Positions 16,001 to 25,304 of a stretch of 54,467 bases of DNA are shown one piece after another. Both the position numbers and the translations under genes were made by a program. The notes beneath the pieces are model-generated. The model was not told the DNA's origin and searched no databases. It saw only the letters and a list, made by a program, of their open reading frames with translations. The stretch's first letter is position 1. Every line of letters starts with the position of its first letter. Origin of the DNA: Bacteroides sp. GM023 (lineage in GTDB: Bacteria; Bacteroidota; Bacteroidia; Bacteroidales; Bacteroidaceae); NCBI RefSeq assembly GCF_014750685.1, contig NZ_JAAXGE010000025.1, forward strand, positions 1 through 54,467, given 5' to 3'.

Positions 16001-18809
16001 CCGCAAGTTCAACTGTTTCGTGCGCCCGCGCTACGACGGCTCCCATCAGACCTTTCCCGACCTCAACCTGAAAGGGCTGGCAAGCCGGGGTATCAAGAGC
16101 GTCTATCCCTCACAGATGGATTGCGTCTGGATGTTGAAACAGAACGGCGGCGGAATTTGCGACCACGAGGTGGGAACCGGTAAGACGCTGATAATGTGCA
16201 TCGCCGCGCATGAGATGAAGCGTCTGAATTTGGCACACAAGCCGATGATTATCGGGCTGAAAGCCAACGTTGCGGAGATTGCAGCCACCTATCAGGCGGC
16301 ATATCCCAACGCACGTATTCTGTACGCTTCGGAGAAGGACTTTTCGACCGCCAACCGTGTGCGCTTCTTCAATAATATAAAGAACAACGACTACGATTGC
16401 GTCATCATGTCGCACGACCAGTTCGGCAAGATACCGCAGTCGCCGGAATTGCAGCAGCGCATCCTGCAAGCAGAGCTTGACACGGTGGAGGAAAACCTCG
16501 AAGTGCTACGGCAGCAGGGAAAGAACGTGTCGCGGGCGATGCTGAAAGGATTGGAGAAGCGCAAGCACAACCTTGAAGCGAAGCTGGAGAAGGTGGAACA
16601 CGCCATAAAGTCACGCACGGACGACGTGGTGGATTTCAAGCAGATGGGCATCGACCACATCTTCATAGATGAGAGCCACCAGTTCAAGAATCTGACTTTC
16701 AACACGCGCCACGACCGTGTGGCGGGATTGGGAAACAGCGAGGGAAGCCAGAAGGCACTTAACATGCTCTTTGCCATACGCACCATACAGGAGCGCACAG
16801 GAAAAGACTTGGGTGCGACCTTCCTCTCCGGCACGACTATCAGCAACTCACTGACTGAATTGTACCTGCTGTTCAAGTACCTGCGCCCGAAGGAGCTGGA
16901 ACGGCAGGACATAAGGTGTTTCGACGCTTGGGCGGCGATATTTGCCAAGAAGACGACGGATTTTGAATTTAACGTGACGAACAATGTGGTCCAGAAGGAG
17001 CGTTTCCGCTACTTCATCAAAGTGCCGGAGCTTGCCGCCTTCTATAATGAAATCACGGACTACCGCACGGCGGAGGATGTGGGCGTTGACCGTCCTGCCA
17101 AGAACGAGATACTGCACCATATACCGCCCACGCCGGAACAGGAGGACTTCATACAGAAACTGATGCAGTTCGCCAAGACGGGCGATGCCACCTTGTTGGG
17201 CAGGCTGCCGCTTTCGGAAACGGAAGAAAAGGCGAAGATGCTCATCGCCACGGACTATGCCCGGAAAATGGCACTCGACATGCGCATGATAGACCCGAAT
17301 TACGAAGATCATCCCGACAACAAAGCGAGTCACTGTGCCAAGATGATCGCGGAGTATTATCAAAAATACGACGCCCAGAAAGGCACGCAGTTCGTTTTCT
17401 CTGATTTGGGGACATACCAGCCGGGCGACGGGTGGAACGTCTATTCGGAAATCAAGCGCAAACTGACGGAGGACTACGGTATACCGCCAAGCGAGGTGCG
17501 CTTCATTCAGGAGTGCAAGACCGACAAGGCGCGGAAGGCGGTGATAGACGCCATGAACGCCGGGACGGTGCGTGTGCTGTTCGGCTCTACCTCTATGCTC
17601 GGAACGGGTGTGAACGCCCAGAAACGGTGTGTGGCTATCCATCATCTCGATACGCCGTGGCGACCGTCCGACTTGCAACAGCGTGACGGACGCGGAGTTA
17701 GGGCAGGTAATGAGATTGCCAAACATTTCGCCGGGAACAACGTGGATGTAATCATCTACGCGGTGGAGAAGTCACTGGACAGCTACAAGTTCAACCTCCT
17801 GCACTGCAAGCAGACTTTCATAAGCCAGCTCAAAAGCGGTGCGATGGGTGCGCGTACCATCGACGAGGGGGCAATGGACGAAAAATCGGGCATGAATTTC
17901 TCGGAATACATGGCGTTGCTCTCCGGCAATACCGACCTGTTGGACAAGGCGAAACTGGAAAAGCGGATCGCATCGCTCGAAGGGGAACGCAAGTCGTTCA
18001 ACAAGGGCAAGCGTGATTCGGAGTTCAAGCTGGAGTCAAAGACCGGCGAGTTGCGCAACAACACGGCTTTCATAGATGCCATGACGGAGGACTGGAACCG
18101 CTTCCTGTCGGTGGTGCAGACCGACAAGGAGGGCAACCGCCTTAATATAATAAAGGTGGACGGAGTGGATTCCGCCGATGAGAAGGTCATCGGAAAGCGT
18201 TTGCAGGAGATAGCCAAGAATGCCACGACCGGAGGGTTGTACACGCAGGTCGGTGAACTTTACGGTTTTCCGATAAAGGTGGTGAGCGAAAGGATACTCA
18301 AAGAGGGATTGGAGTTCACCGACAACCGCTTCGTGGTCGAGGGGAACTACAAGTACACCTACAACAACGGGCATCTGGCGATGGCTGACCCGTTGGCCGC
18401 CGCCCGCAACTTCCTCAACGCGATGGAGAGGATACCCTCCATCATCGACCAGTACAAGGCGAAGAACGAGGTGCTGGAGATGGAGATACCGCAGTTACAG
18501 GAGATAGCGGGTAAGGTGTGGAAGAAGGAGGACGAGCTGAAGCAGTTGAAGTCCGAACTTGCCGCCCTTGACCGAAAAATTCAGCTGGAGCTTGCGCCAC
18601 CCACGCCCGAAGTCGCAGAAAAGGAGAATGAAGGGCAACAGCTCAAGCCGGAAGCGGAAGATGTGAGGAACAGGCAGGCGCAATATCCCGAAAATGCACC
18701 GCCGCAGATACGCAGTCCGGCGGATAGTATCGTTGCCAACCATGTCATAATCGGGCGTCCGGGACTGTATGCCAAGGAGGAAACCCGGTCCAAAGGATTG
18801 AAAATATAA
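12993..18809 (+). CDS. bmhA: Giant N6-adenine methylase/SNF2-type helicase protein (BmhA-like)
   Basis: A 1938-residue protein. The N-terminal third is an adenine-specific methylase-like domain: SAM-binding MLEPSAGVGVF near 129-139 and the NPPF-type motif as NIPF at 196-199. A Pro/Lys/Glu-rich linker spans about 390-620. The C-terminal half is a superfamily 2 helicase: Walker A HEVGTGKT near 1057-1064, DESH at 1226-1229, and motif VI-like QQRDGRGVRAGN near 1565; a coiled-coil tail follows. Such proteins are common in CTnDOT-type ICEs. They may protect entering DNA from restriction, but that is inference. Codon use and GC match the excision operon. Confidence 0.87.
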   Translation: MAFNRKQKLRDNIEAIRTAFILDRENRTATTEERAILQRYCGFGGLKCILNPAKELTDAVRWAKSDLELFAPTVELHRLIRENSKDETEYKRFVDSLKASVLTAFYTPKEITDTIADVLADYSVRPARMLEPSAGVGVFVDSMLRHSPNADVMAFEKDLLTGTILRHLYPDQKMRTCGFEKIERPFNNYFDLAVSNIPFGDIAVFDAEFQRSDSFGRRSAQKTIHNYFFLKGLDAVRDGGIVAFITSQGVLNSTKTSVRNELFSQANLVSAIRLPNNLFTDNAGTEVGSDLIVLQKNLSKKEMSQDERLMTVIQTDTKTALTDNAYFIHHPERIVHTMAKLDTDPYGKPAMVYLHEGKAAGIAGDLRRMLDEDFHYRLAMRLYSGSIRQAGTEEKVAVQNKVERPAIKLETVSSAQTVETPTEKPQPADEKPEIEPRPQYSAGVQLTLLDLWGMTEEVSQPKTSKKKKTVKKAVTAKSTPPKPKVTVTPTAPTAKPAMENKEVKAENTAKPADPDDIYATLDWDTNPPINGFYEMMMGLTPERRKELRELARQHNEKQVAEKTEVKAVPETSREQPRQEETQPEAVAAPAVTDTPSEAVGTFLFPDIEAEKPKEEVVDLSPRAYHRTPEMHLREGSLVADRGRHNIGYLKDITPYGATFQPLDLKGYQKEKALLYVSLRDAYERLYRYESLRREANVPWREHLNTCYDEFVMRYGNLNAKQNVKLVMMDAGGRDILSLERMENGKFVKADIFEHPVSFAVESHANVGSPEEALSASLNKYGTVNLDYMREITDSTAEDLLTALQGRIYYNPLVTGYEIKDRFIAGNVIEKAERIEAWMGDNPENERMPEVKQALEALKDAEPQRIAFEDLDFNFGERWIPTGVYAAYMSRLFDTEVKIAYSASMDEFSVVCGYRTMKITDEFLVKGYYRNYDGMHLLKHALHNTCPDMMKSIGKDEHGNDIKMRDSEGIQLANAKIDEIRNGFSEWLEEQSPQFKERLVTMYNRKFNCFVRPRYDGSHQTFPDLNLKGLASRGIKSVYPSQMDCVWMLKQNGGGICDHEVGTGKTLIMCIAAHEMKRLNLAHKPMIIGLKANVAEIAATYQAAYPNARILYASEKDFSTANRVRFFNNIKNNDYDCVIMSHDQFGKIPQSPELQQRILQAELDTVEENLEVLRQQGKNVSRAMLKGLEKRKHNLEAKLEKVEHAIKSRTDDVVDFKQMGIDHIFIDESHQFKNLTFNTRHDRVAGLGNSEGSQKALNMLFAIRTIQERTGKDLGATFLSGTTISNSLTELYLLFKYLRPKELERQDIRCFDAWAAIFAKKTTDFEFNVTNNVVQKERFRYFIKVPELAAFYNEITDYRTAEDVGVDRPAKNEILHHIPPTPEQEDFIQKLMQFAKTGDATLLGRLPLSETEEKAKMLIATDYARKMALDMRMIDPNYEDHPDNKASHCAKMIAEYYQKYDAQKGTQFVFSDLGTYQPGDGWNVYSEIKRKLTEDYGIPPSEVRFIQECKTDKARKAVIDAMNAGTVRVLFGSTSMLGTGVNAQKRCVAIHHLDTPWRPSDLQQRDGRGVRAGNEIAKHFAGNNVDVIIYAVEKSLDSYKFNLLHCKQTFISQLKSGAMGARTIDEGAMDEKSGMNFSEYMALLSGNTDLLDKAKLEKRIASLEGERKSFNKGKRDSEFKLESKTGELRNNTAFIDAMTEDWNRFLSVVQTDKEGNRLNIIKVDGVDSADEKVIGKRLQEIAKNATTGGLYTQVGELYGFPIKVVSERILKEGLEFTDNRFVVEGNYKYTYNNGHLAMADPLAAARNFLNAMERIPSIIDQYKAKNEVLEMEIPQLQEIAGKVWKKEDELKQLKSELAALDRKIQLELAPPTPEVAEKENEGQQLKPEAEDVRNRQAQYPENAPPQIRSPADSIVANHVIIGRPGLYAKEETRSKGLKI

Positions 18810-18832
18810 CCTAAGGAATTTTATCTGAAGTA

Positions 18833-18936
18833 TTAATAAGGGCTATCCCAAAAGGTCTAAAAGTAAATTTTATCCTTTCTGCAAGTATCTATAGGATGGC
18901 AACTGCATTTTTTTCTTTTTGGGCAGCCCTTATTAA
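18833..18936. repeat. 104-bp MITE-like element or long terminator hairpin
   Basis: The ends form an imperfect 22-bp inverted repeat: left 18833-18854 (TTAATAAGGGCTATCCCAAA and two more bases) and right 18915-18936. The motif GGGCTATCCCAAAAG resembles ends of Bacteroides insertion sequences. There is no coding capacity inside. It lies 24 bp after bmhA, so it may also end that transcript. Confidence 0.55.
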
Positions 18937-19301
18937 AATTTATTCTTATTTTAGGTTATATACATTCATGTCCATTTATGTAAAAAATTCCTGCTGACCT
19001 TGTTTATGTCTTGTCAGTCACCATTTGCAAAACCATATTTGACCCTCAAAGAGGCTGAATTTGATAAGTAACTTGCTACATACTCATAATAAGGAGCTAA
19101 ATAGAACACGAATGGGAAATACACAAATGCTAAACTAAAGAAGATATTGGCCAAAATAAACGCTATACCGAGAGAGAAACTTGATTTTTCAACTTCCTAA
19201 AACGGTGTTGTTCAAACATTTCTACTTATTTGTACTTGCCAGTTGAACCTACGCTTCCCTAATAAAATGTCTATGGTAAAAAGTTAAAAAATCCTCCCAC
19301 T
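18937..19301. other. AT-rich non-coding stretch before tetQ
   Basis: 365 bp with many stops in all frames and no hairpin or promoter match that stands out until the tetQ promoter. Base composition drops sharply here compared with bmhA, marking the start of the tetQ segment. Confidence 0.5.
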
Positions 19302-19332
19302 TTTGTTAGATATATTTTTTTGTGTAATTTTG
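19302..19332 (+). promoter_or_regulatory. tetQ-rteA-rteB promoter
   Basis: A -33 TTTG at 19302-19305 and a -7 TAATTTTG at 19325-19332 are 19 bp apart, the Bacteroides consensus spacing. Transcription should start near 19338. Confidence 0.78.
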
Positions 19333-19335
19333 TAA

Positions 19336-19466
19336 TCGTTATGCGGCAGTAATAATATACATATTAATACGAGTTAGTAATCCTGTAGTTCTCATATGCT
19401 ACGAGGAGGTATTAAAAGGTGCGTTTCGACAATGCATCTACTGTAGTATATTATTGCTTAATCCAA
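19336..19466 (+). promoter_or_regulatory. tetQ leader with three-codon peptide (translational attenuator)
   Basis: ATG CGG CAG TAA at 19341-19352 encodes Met-Arg-Gln. Downstream, TTAATAC (19364-19370) pairs with GTATTAA (19409-19415) and GTAG (19385-19388) with CTAC (19399-19402), so the leader can fold before the tetQ start at 19467. The published CTnDOT mechanism is that ribosomes slowed by tetracycline on a short leader peptide change the fold and open the tetQ start. The arrangement here fits. Confidence 0.7.
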
Positions 19467-21392
19467 ATGAATATTATAAATTTAGGAATTCTTGCTCACA
19501 TTGATGCAGGAAAAACTTCCGTAACCGAGAATCTGCTGTTTGCCAGTGGAGCAACGGAAAAGTGCGGCCGTGTGGATAATGGTGACACCATAACGGACTC
19601 TATGGATATAGAGAAACGTAGAGGAATTACTGTCCGGGCTTCTACGACATCTATTATCTGGAATGGAGTGAAATGCAATATCATTGACACTCCGGGACAC
19701 ATGGATTTTATTGCGGAAGTGGAGCGGACATTCAAAATGCTTGATGGAGCAGTCCTCATCTTATCCGCAAAGGAAGGCATACAAGCGCAGACAAAGTTGC
19801 TGTTCAGTACTTTACAAAAGCTGCAAATCCCGACAATTATATTTATCAATAAGATTGACCGTGCCGGTGTGAATTTGGAGCGTTTGTATATGGATATAAA
19901 AACAAATCTGTCGCAAGATGTCCTGTTTATGCAAACTGTTGTCGATGGATCGGTTTATCCGGTTTGCTCCCAAACATATATAAAGGAAGAATACAAAGAA
20001 TTTGTATGCAACCATGACGACGATATATTAGAACGATATTTGGCGGATAGCGAAATTTCACCGGCTGATTATTGGAATACGATAATCGCTCTTGTGGCAA
20101 AAGCCAAAGTCTATCCGGTGCTACATGGATCAGCAATGTTCAATATCGGTATCAATGAGTTGTTGGACGCCATTTCTTCTTTTATACTTCCTCCGGCATC
20201 AGTCTCAAACAGACTTTCAGCTTATCTCTATAAGATAGAGCATGACCCCAAAGGGCATAAAAGAAGTTTTCTTAAAATAATTGACGGAAGTCTGAGACTT
20301 CGAGACGTTGTAAGAATCAACGATTCGGAAAAATTCATCAAGATTAAAAATCTAAAGACTATTTATCAGGGCAGAGAGATAAATGTTGATGAAGTGGGTG
20401 CCAATGATATCGCGATTGTAGAAGATATAGAAGATTTTCGAATCGGAGATTATTTAGGTGCTAAACCTTGTTTGATTCAAGGATTATCTCATCAGCATCC
20501 CGCTCTCAAATCCTCCGTCCGGCCAAATAAGCCCGAAGAGAGAAGCAAGGTGATATCCGCTCTGAATACATTGTGGATTGAAGACCCGTCTTTGTCCTTT
20601 TCCATAAACTCATATAGTGATGAATTGGAAATCTCGTTATATGGTTTGACCCAAAAGGAAATCATACAGACATTGCTGGAAGAACGATTTTCCGTAAAGG
20701 TCCATTTTGATGAGATCAAGACTATCTACAAAGAACGACCTATAAAAAAGGTCAATAAGATTATTCAGATCGAAGTACCACCCAACCCTTACTGGGCCAC
20801 AATAGGGCTGACTCTTGAACCCTTACCGTTAGGGGCAGGGTTGCAAATCGAAAGTGACATCTCCTATGGTTATCTGAACCATTCTTTTCAAAATGCCGTT
20901 TTTGAAGGGATTCGTATGTCTTGCCAATCTGGTTTACATGGATGGGAAGTGACAGATCTGAAAGTAACTTTTACTCAAGCCGAGTATTATAGCCCGGTAA
21001 GTACACCTGCTGATTTCAGACAGCTGACCCCTTATGTCTTCAGGCTGGCTTTGCAACAGTCAGGTGTGGACATTCTCGAACCGATGCTCTGTTTTGAGTT
21101 GCAGATACCCCAAGTAGCGAGTTCCAAAGCTATTACAGATTTGCAAAAACTGATGTCTGAGATTGAAGACATCAGTTGTAATAATGAGTGGTGTCATATT
21201 AAAGGGAAAGTTCCATTAAATACAAGTAAAGACTATGCCTCAGAAGTAAGTTCGTACACTAAGGGCTTAGGCATTTTTATGGTTAAGCCATGTGGGTATC
21301 AAATAACAAAAGACGGTTATTCTGATAATATCCGCATGAACGAAAAAGATAAACTTTTATTCATGTTCCAAAAATCAATGTCATTAAAATAA
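19467..21392 (+). CDS. tetQ: Tetracycline resistance ribosomal protection protein TetQ
   Basis: A 641-residue EF-G-like GTPase that removes tetracycline from the ribosome. The ATG at 19467 ([17 protein letters not shown]) gives the standard TetQ length; an upstream GTG at 19419 would add 16 residues within the leader and was rejected. GTPase motifs: G1 HIDAGKT 11-17, DTPGH 74-78, NKID 128-131. EF-G domains II-V follow. It is first in the tetQ-rteA-rteB operon; its stop overlaps the rteA ATG in TAATG. GC is lower than in the tra genes, as is usual for tetQ. Confidence 0.98.
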
Positions 21393-23710
21393 TGGAGCGG
21401 TCAGGAAATTTCTATAAGGCAATACGGTTGGGATATATACTTATCTCCATTCTTATCGGATGTATGGCATATAATAGCCTCTATGAATGGCAGGAGATAG
21501 AAGCATTAGAACTTGGCAATAAAAAAATAGACGAGCTCCGAAAAGAAATAAACAATATCAATATTCAAATGATAAAATTTTCTCTATTGGGTGAAACAAT
21601 ACTGGAATGGAACGATAAAGATATCGAGCATTACCATGCACGGCGTATGGCAATGGACAGTATGCTCTGCCGTTTCAAGGCCACCTATCCAGCAGAGCGC
21701 ATCGATAGTGTGCGCAGTCTTTTAGAGGATAAGGAACGACAGATGTTCCAGATAGTCCGGTTAATGGATGAACAACAATCTATTAACAAGAAGATAGCCA
21801 ATCAAATTCCGGTTATTGTACAGAAAAGTGTGCAGGAACAGTCCAAAAAGCCAAAACGAAAAGGTTTCTTAGGCATATTCGGCAAAAAAAAGGAAGTAAC
21901 TCCAGCAGTATCAACCACTATCCTTCATTCGGTCAATAGAAACGTAATCAGCGAACAGAAAGTGCAGGATCGCCAATTGTCGGAACAAGCCGACAGCCTT
22001 GCAGCTCGTAATGCAGAACTTAACAGACAACTGCAAGAATTGATTTGCCAAATAGAAGAAAAGGTACAAACCGAACTGCAAAGCCGGGAAAACGAAATAG
22101 TTGCCATGCGTGAAAAGTCATTTATGCAAGTAGGCGGTTTAATGGGATTCGTTCTTCTATTGTTGTTAATTTCCTACATCATCATACATCGTGATGCAAA
22201 AAGCATTAAACAATACAAGCACAAGACAACTGATTTGATAAGGCAACTGGAACAATCCGTACAACGGAACGAGGCACTGATAACGTCAAGGAAGAAGGCG
22301 GTACATACTATCACCCATGAACTGCGCACACCGCTGACAGCAATAACAGGCTATGCCGGACTGATACGGAAAGAACAGTGTGAGGATAAGTCCGGGCAGT
22401 ATATCCAAAACATACTGCAATCCTCCGACCGTATGCGGGATATGCTTAACACTTTGCTTGACTTCTTCCGCCTGGACAACGGCAAGGAACAGCCCCGTCT
22501 GTCACCCTGCCGGATTTCAGCAATCACGCACACACTTGAAACGGAGTTCATGCCTGTTGCCGTGAACAAAGGGCTGTCCTTGTCCGTGAAGACTGGACAC
22601 GATGCCATTGTATTGACCGACAAAGAGCGAATAATACAAATCGGGAATAACCTGCTGTCAAACGCTGTCAAGTTCACAGAAGAAGGCGGTGTTTCTTTGA
22701 TTACTGAATATGATAATGGAGTTCTGACACTGGTCGTTGAAGATACAGGTACAGGCATGACAGAAGAGGAACAGAAACAAGCGTTCGGTGCGTTTGAACG
22801 TCTATCAAATGCCGCCGCAAAGGAGGGTTTCGGGCTTGGGCTTGCCATAATGCGTAATATTGTGTCGATGCTTGGCGGAACAATCCGTTTAGACAGCAAG
22901 AAAGGGAAAGGCAGTCGTTTCACAGTTGAAATTTCTATGCAGGAAGCTGAAGAACAGCTTGGATATACAAGCAATACACCTGTTTATCATAACAATAAAT
23001 TCCATGATGTTGTCGCCATTGACAATGATGAGGTATTACTTCTGATGCTGAAAGAGATGTATTCCCAAGAAGGAATACACTGCGACACTTGCACCGATGC
23101 TGCGGCACTGATGGAAATGATACGCCAGAAAGAATACAGCCTGTTGCTGACAGACTTGAATATGCCCGATATAAACGGTTTCGAATTGCTGGAACTGTTG
23201 CGTTCGTCCAACGTGGGCAATTCACCAACAATCCCGGTGGTTGTGGCAACCGCTTCGGGCAGTTGTAACAAAGGGGAACTATTGGCAAAAGGCTTTGCCG
23301 GATGCCTGTTCAAACCGTTCTCCATATCGGAACTGATGGAGGTTTCCGACAGGTGTGCCATAAAAGCGACACCGGACGGGAAACCGGACTTTTCCGCCTT
23401 ATTGTCCTATGGCAATGAAGCCGTCATGCTGGAAAAGTTGATAACTGAAACAGAAAAGGAAATGCAGGCGGTACGGGATGCAGCAAAAGAAAAAGACCTG
23501 CAAAAGCTGGATTCCCTGATCCACCACCTGCGCAGTTCGTGGGAGGTGCTCCGTGCCGACCAACCGCTGAATGTACTTTACGGATTGCTTCGTGGCGATG
23601 CTCTCCCGGATGGTGAAGCGTTAAGCCATGCCGTGACTGCCGTGCTGGATAAGGGAGTGGAAATAATACGGTTGGCAGAAGAGGAAAGGAGAAAATACGA
23701 AGATGAATAA
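21392..23710 (+). CDS. rteA: RteA hybrid sensor histidine kinase
   Basis: A 772-residue inner-membrane sensor. TM segments near 13-30 and 248-265 flank a periplasmic region with long helical parts. The kinase has His309 in THELRTPLTAITGY, then a HATPase domain (NLLSNAVKF, DTGTGM, GFGLGLAI). A receiver domain follows at about 535-650 with Asp588 (LLLTDLNMPD), and a C-terminal HPt-like domain has HHLRSS around His711. It passes phosphate to RteB. The signal is not tetracycline itself, since induction acts on translation of the operon. It overlaps tetQ by one base and rteB by 8. Confidence 0.95.
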   Translation: MERSGNFYKAIRLGYILISILIGCMAYNSLYEWQEIEALELGNKKIDELRKEINNINIQMIKFSLLGETILEWNDKDIEHYHARRMAMDSMLCRFKATYPAERIDSVRSLLEDKERQMFQIVRLMDEQQSINKKIANQIPVIVQKSVQEQSKKPKRKGFLGIFGKKKEVTPAVSTTILHSVNRNVISEQKVQDRQLSEQADSLAARNAELNRQLQELICQIEEKVQTELQSRENEIVAMREKSFMQVGGLMGFVLLLLLISYIIIHRDAKSIKQYKHKTTDLIRQLEQSVQRNEALITSRKKAVHTITHELRTPLTAITGYAGLIRKEQCEDKSGQYIQNILQSSDRMRDMLNTLLDFFRLDNGKEQPRLSPCRISAITHTLETEFMPVAVNKGLSLSVKTGHDAIVLTDKERIIQIGNNLLSNAVKFTEEGGVSLITEYDNGVLTLVVEDTGTGMTEEEQKQAFGAFERLSNAAAKEGFGLGLAIMRNIVSMLGGTIRLDSKKGKGSRFTVEISMQEAEEQLGYTSNTPVYHNNKFHDVVAIDNDEVLLLMLKEMYSQEGIHCDTCTDAAALMEMIRQKEYSLLLTDLNMPDINGFELLELLRSSNVGNSPTIPVVVATASGSCNKGELLAKGFAGCLFKPFSISELMEVSDRCAIKATPDGKPDFSALLSYGNEAVMLEKLITETEKEMQAVRDAAKEKDLQKLDSLIHHLRSSWEVLRADQPLNVLYGLLRGDALPDGEALSHAVTAVLDKGVEIIRLAEEERRKYEDE

Positions 23711-25025
23711 GACAAAAATAATTGTGGTGGAAGACAACATCGTGTATTGCGAATATGTCTGCAATATGCTGTCACGGGAGGGCTACCGCAATATGAAGGC
23801 TTACCACCTCTCAACCGCGAAGAAACATCTGCAACAGGCAACAGATAATGATATCGTGGTTGCCGACCTGCGTCTGCCTGACGGCAGTGGCATAGACCTT
23901 TTGTGCTGGATGCGAAAGGAGGGAAAGATGCAGCCCTTCATCATTATGACCGACTACGCCGAAGTTAATACCGCCGTGGAAAGCATGAAACTCGGCTCGA
24001 TAGACTATATTCCCAAACAGCTTGTGGAGGATAAACTTGTCCCCCTGATCCGTTCCATACTGAAAGAACGTCAGGCAGGACAACGCCGTATGCCTATATT
24101 CGCCCGTGAAGGTTCCGCCTTTCAGAAAATCATGCACCGCATAAGGCTGGTAGCCGCCACCGATATGAGCGTGATGATATTTGGTGAGAACGGCACGGGC
24201 AAGGAGCATATTGCCCACCTGTTGCATGACAAGAGCAAACGTGCAGGCAAGCCATTTGTGGCGGTGGACTGCGGTTCACTCTCCAAAGAGCTTGCACCGT
24301 CGGCTTTCTTCGGACACGTCAAAGGTGCATTTACAGGTGCGGACAATGCCAAGAAAGGATATTTCCATGAGGCGGAAGGCGGCACGTTGTTTCTGGACGA
24401 GGTAGGAAACCTCGCGTTGGAAACCCAACAGATGTTGCTCCGTGCCATACAGGAGAGGCGGTATCGCCCGGTCGGAGACAAGGCAGACCGGAATTTCAAT
24501 GTCCGCATCATCGCTGCTACCAATGAAGATTTGGAGGTATCGGTGAATGAAAAGCGTTTTCGGCAGGATCTTCTGTACCGCCTGCACGACTTCGGGATAA
24601 CCGTTCCTCCGTTGCGTGACTGTCAAGAAGACATTATGCCGCTGGCAGAGTTCTTCCGTGATATGGCAAACAGAGAGCTGGAGTGTAGCGTGAGCGGGTT
24701 CAGTTCCGAAGCACGTAAAGCGTTGCTGACACACGCATGGCCGGGCAACGTGCGGGAACTTCGGCAGAAAGTTATGGGTGCTGTATTGCAGGCGCAGGAA
24801 GGTGTTGTCATGAAAGAGCATCTGGAACTTGCCGTGACGAAACCGACCTCTACTGTCAGCTTCGCCTTGCGCAATGACGCGGAGGATAAGGAGCGGATAT
24901 TGCGTGCGTTGAAACAGGCAAACGGCAACCGGAGTGTCGCCGCAGAACTGCTCGGCATAGGCAGGACAACACTATACAGCAAACTTGAAGAGTATGGACT
25001 TAAATATAAATTCAAGCAATCATAG
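23703..25025 (+). CDS. rteB: RteB sigma-54-type response regulator
   Basis: A 440-residue NtrC-type activator. Receiver domain about 5-120 with Asp55 (VVADLRLPDG); AAA+ domain about 140-370 with Walker A GENGTGKE, the sigma-54 contact loop GAFTGAD and Walker B GGTLFLDEVGN; C-terminal Fis-type HTH (RALKQANGNRSVAAELLGIG, residues about 400-419). It overlaps rteA by 8 bp. In CTnDOT it activates rteC. The GAFTGA loop is present, so sigma-54 promoters may be expected, although rteC's promoter was not recognised here. Confidence 0.95.
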   Translation: MNKTKIIVVEDNIVYCEYVCNMLSREGYRNMKAYHLSTAKKHLQQATDNDIVVADLRLPDGSGIDLLCWMRKEGKMQPFIIMTDYAEVNTAVESMKLGSIDYIPKQLVEDKLVPLIRSILKERQAGQRRMPIFAREGSAFQKIMHRIRLVAATDMSVMIFGENGTGKEHIAHLLHDKSKRAGKPFVAVDCGSLSKELAPSAFFGHVKGAFTGADNAKKGYFHEAEGGTLFLDEVGNLALETQQMLLRAIQERRYRPVGDKADRNFNVRIIAATNEDLEVSVNEKRFRQDLLYRLHDFGITVPPLRDCQEDIMPLAEFFRDMANRELECSVSGFSSEARKALLTHAWPGNVRELRQKVMGAVLQAQEGVVMKEHLELAVTKPTSTVSFALRNDAEDKERILRALKQANGNRSVAAELLGIGRTTLYSKLEEYGLKYKFKQS

Positions 25026-25047
25026 CCCGTAATTCACTGAATTTGGC

Positions 25048-25055
25048 TATCTTTG
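25048..25055 (+). promoter_or_regulatory. -7 box downstream of rteB
   Basis: TATCTTTG fits TAnnTTTG, 22 bp after the rteB stop. It would start a transcript near 25062 that runs into the structured region. No clear -33. Confidence 0.5.
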
Positions 25056-25061
25056 CATAAC

Positions 25062-25277
25062 ATTTGAGAAAAACGGCGATTGGCAGGAGCTTTTCGCCGC
25101 CAACATATAGGATAAGACCGCAAGGCGTTTCAAGCGAAAATCTGGTAAATTGGAACTACGGAGACGATTGCGTGATGCTTATGCTATGCTTACGCATAGC
25201 GTGCATTCACGTACTCTCCGTAAAGGCTTTACCAGAGCCATCGCTTGAAGGTAGTGTGAATTGCACGCTACTTTTTT
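25062..25277 (+). ncRNA. Candidate structured RNA between rteB and the RibD-like gene
   Basis: A promoter box at 25048 and a terminator at 25251-25277 bound about 215 nt with no credible protein. A small hairpin GGCGA/TCGCC (25075-25079 / 25094-25098) precedes a 121-nt hairpin, 25129-25249. Its paired blocks are TTCAAGCGA/TCGCTTGAA (25129, 25241), CTGGTAAA/TTTACCAG (25142, 25228), TACGGAGA/TCTCCGTA (25157, 25215), CGTGATGC/GCATTCACG (25171, 25203, bulged) and GCTATGC/GCATAGC (25183, 25194), all nested. It could be a small RNA or an attenuator of the gene at 25305. No match to a named RNA family is recognised. Confidence 0.55.
25251..25277 (+). terminator. Terminator after the structured RNA
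   Basis: GTAGTGTG (25251-25258) pairs with CACGCTAC (25264-25271) with one G-U pair, followed by TTTTTT at 25272-25277. It lies 27 bp before the ATG at 25305. Confidence 0.8.
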
Positions 25278-25304
25278 ACCCTTGCCTAACGAAAGGAAAC
25301 GATT

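Noticed and set aside
25129..25249. Integron attC site
   Set aside because: The hairpin is long and segmented as in attC, but no R-prime GTTRRRY partner was found and no integron integrase is present; the flanking promoter and terminator favour an RNA.
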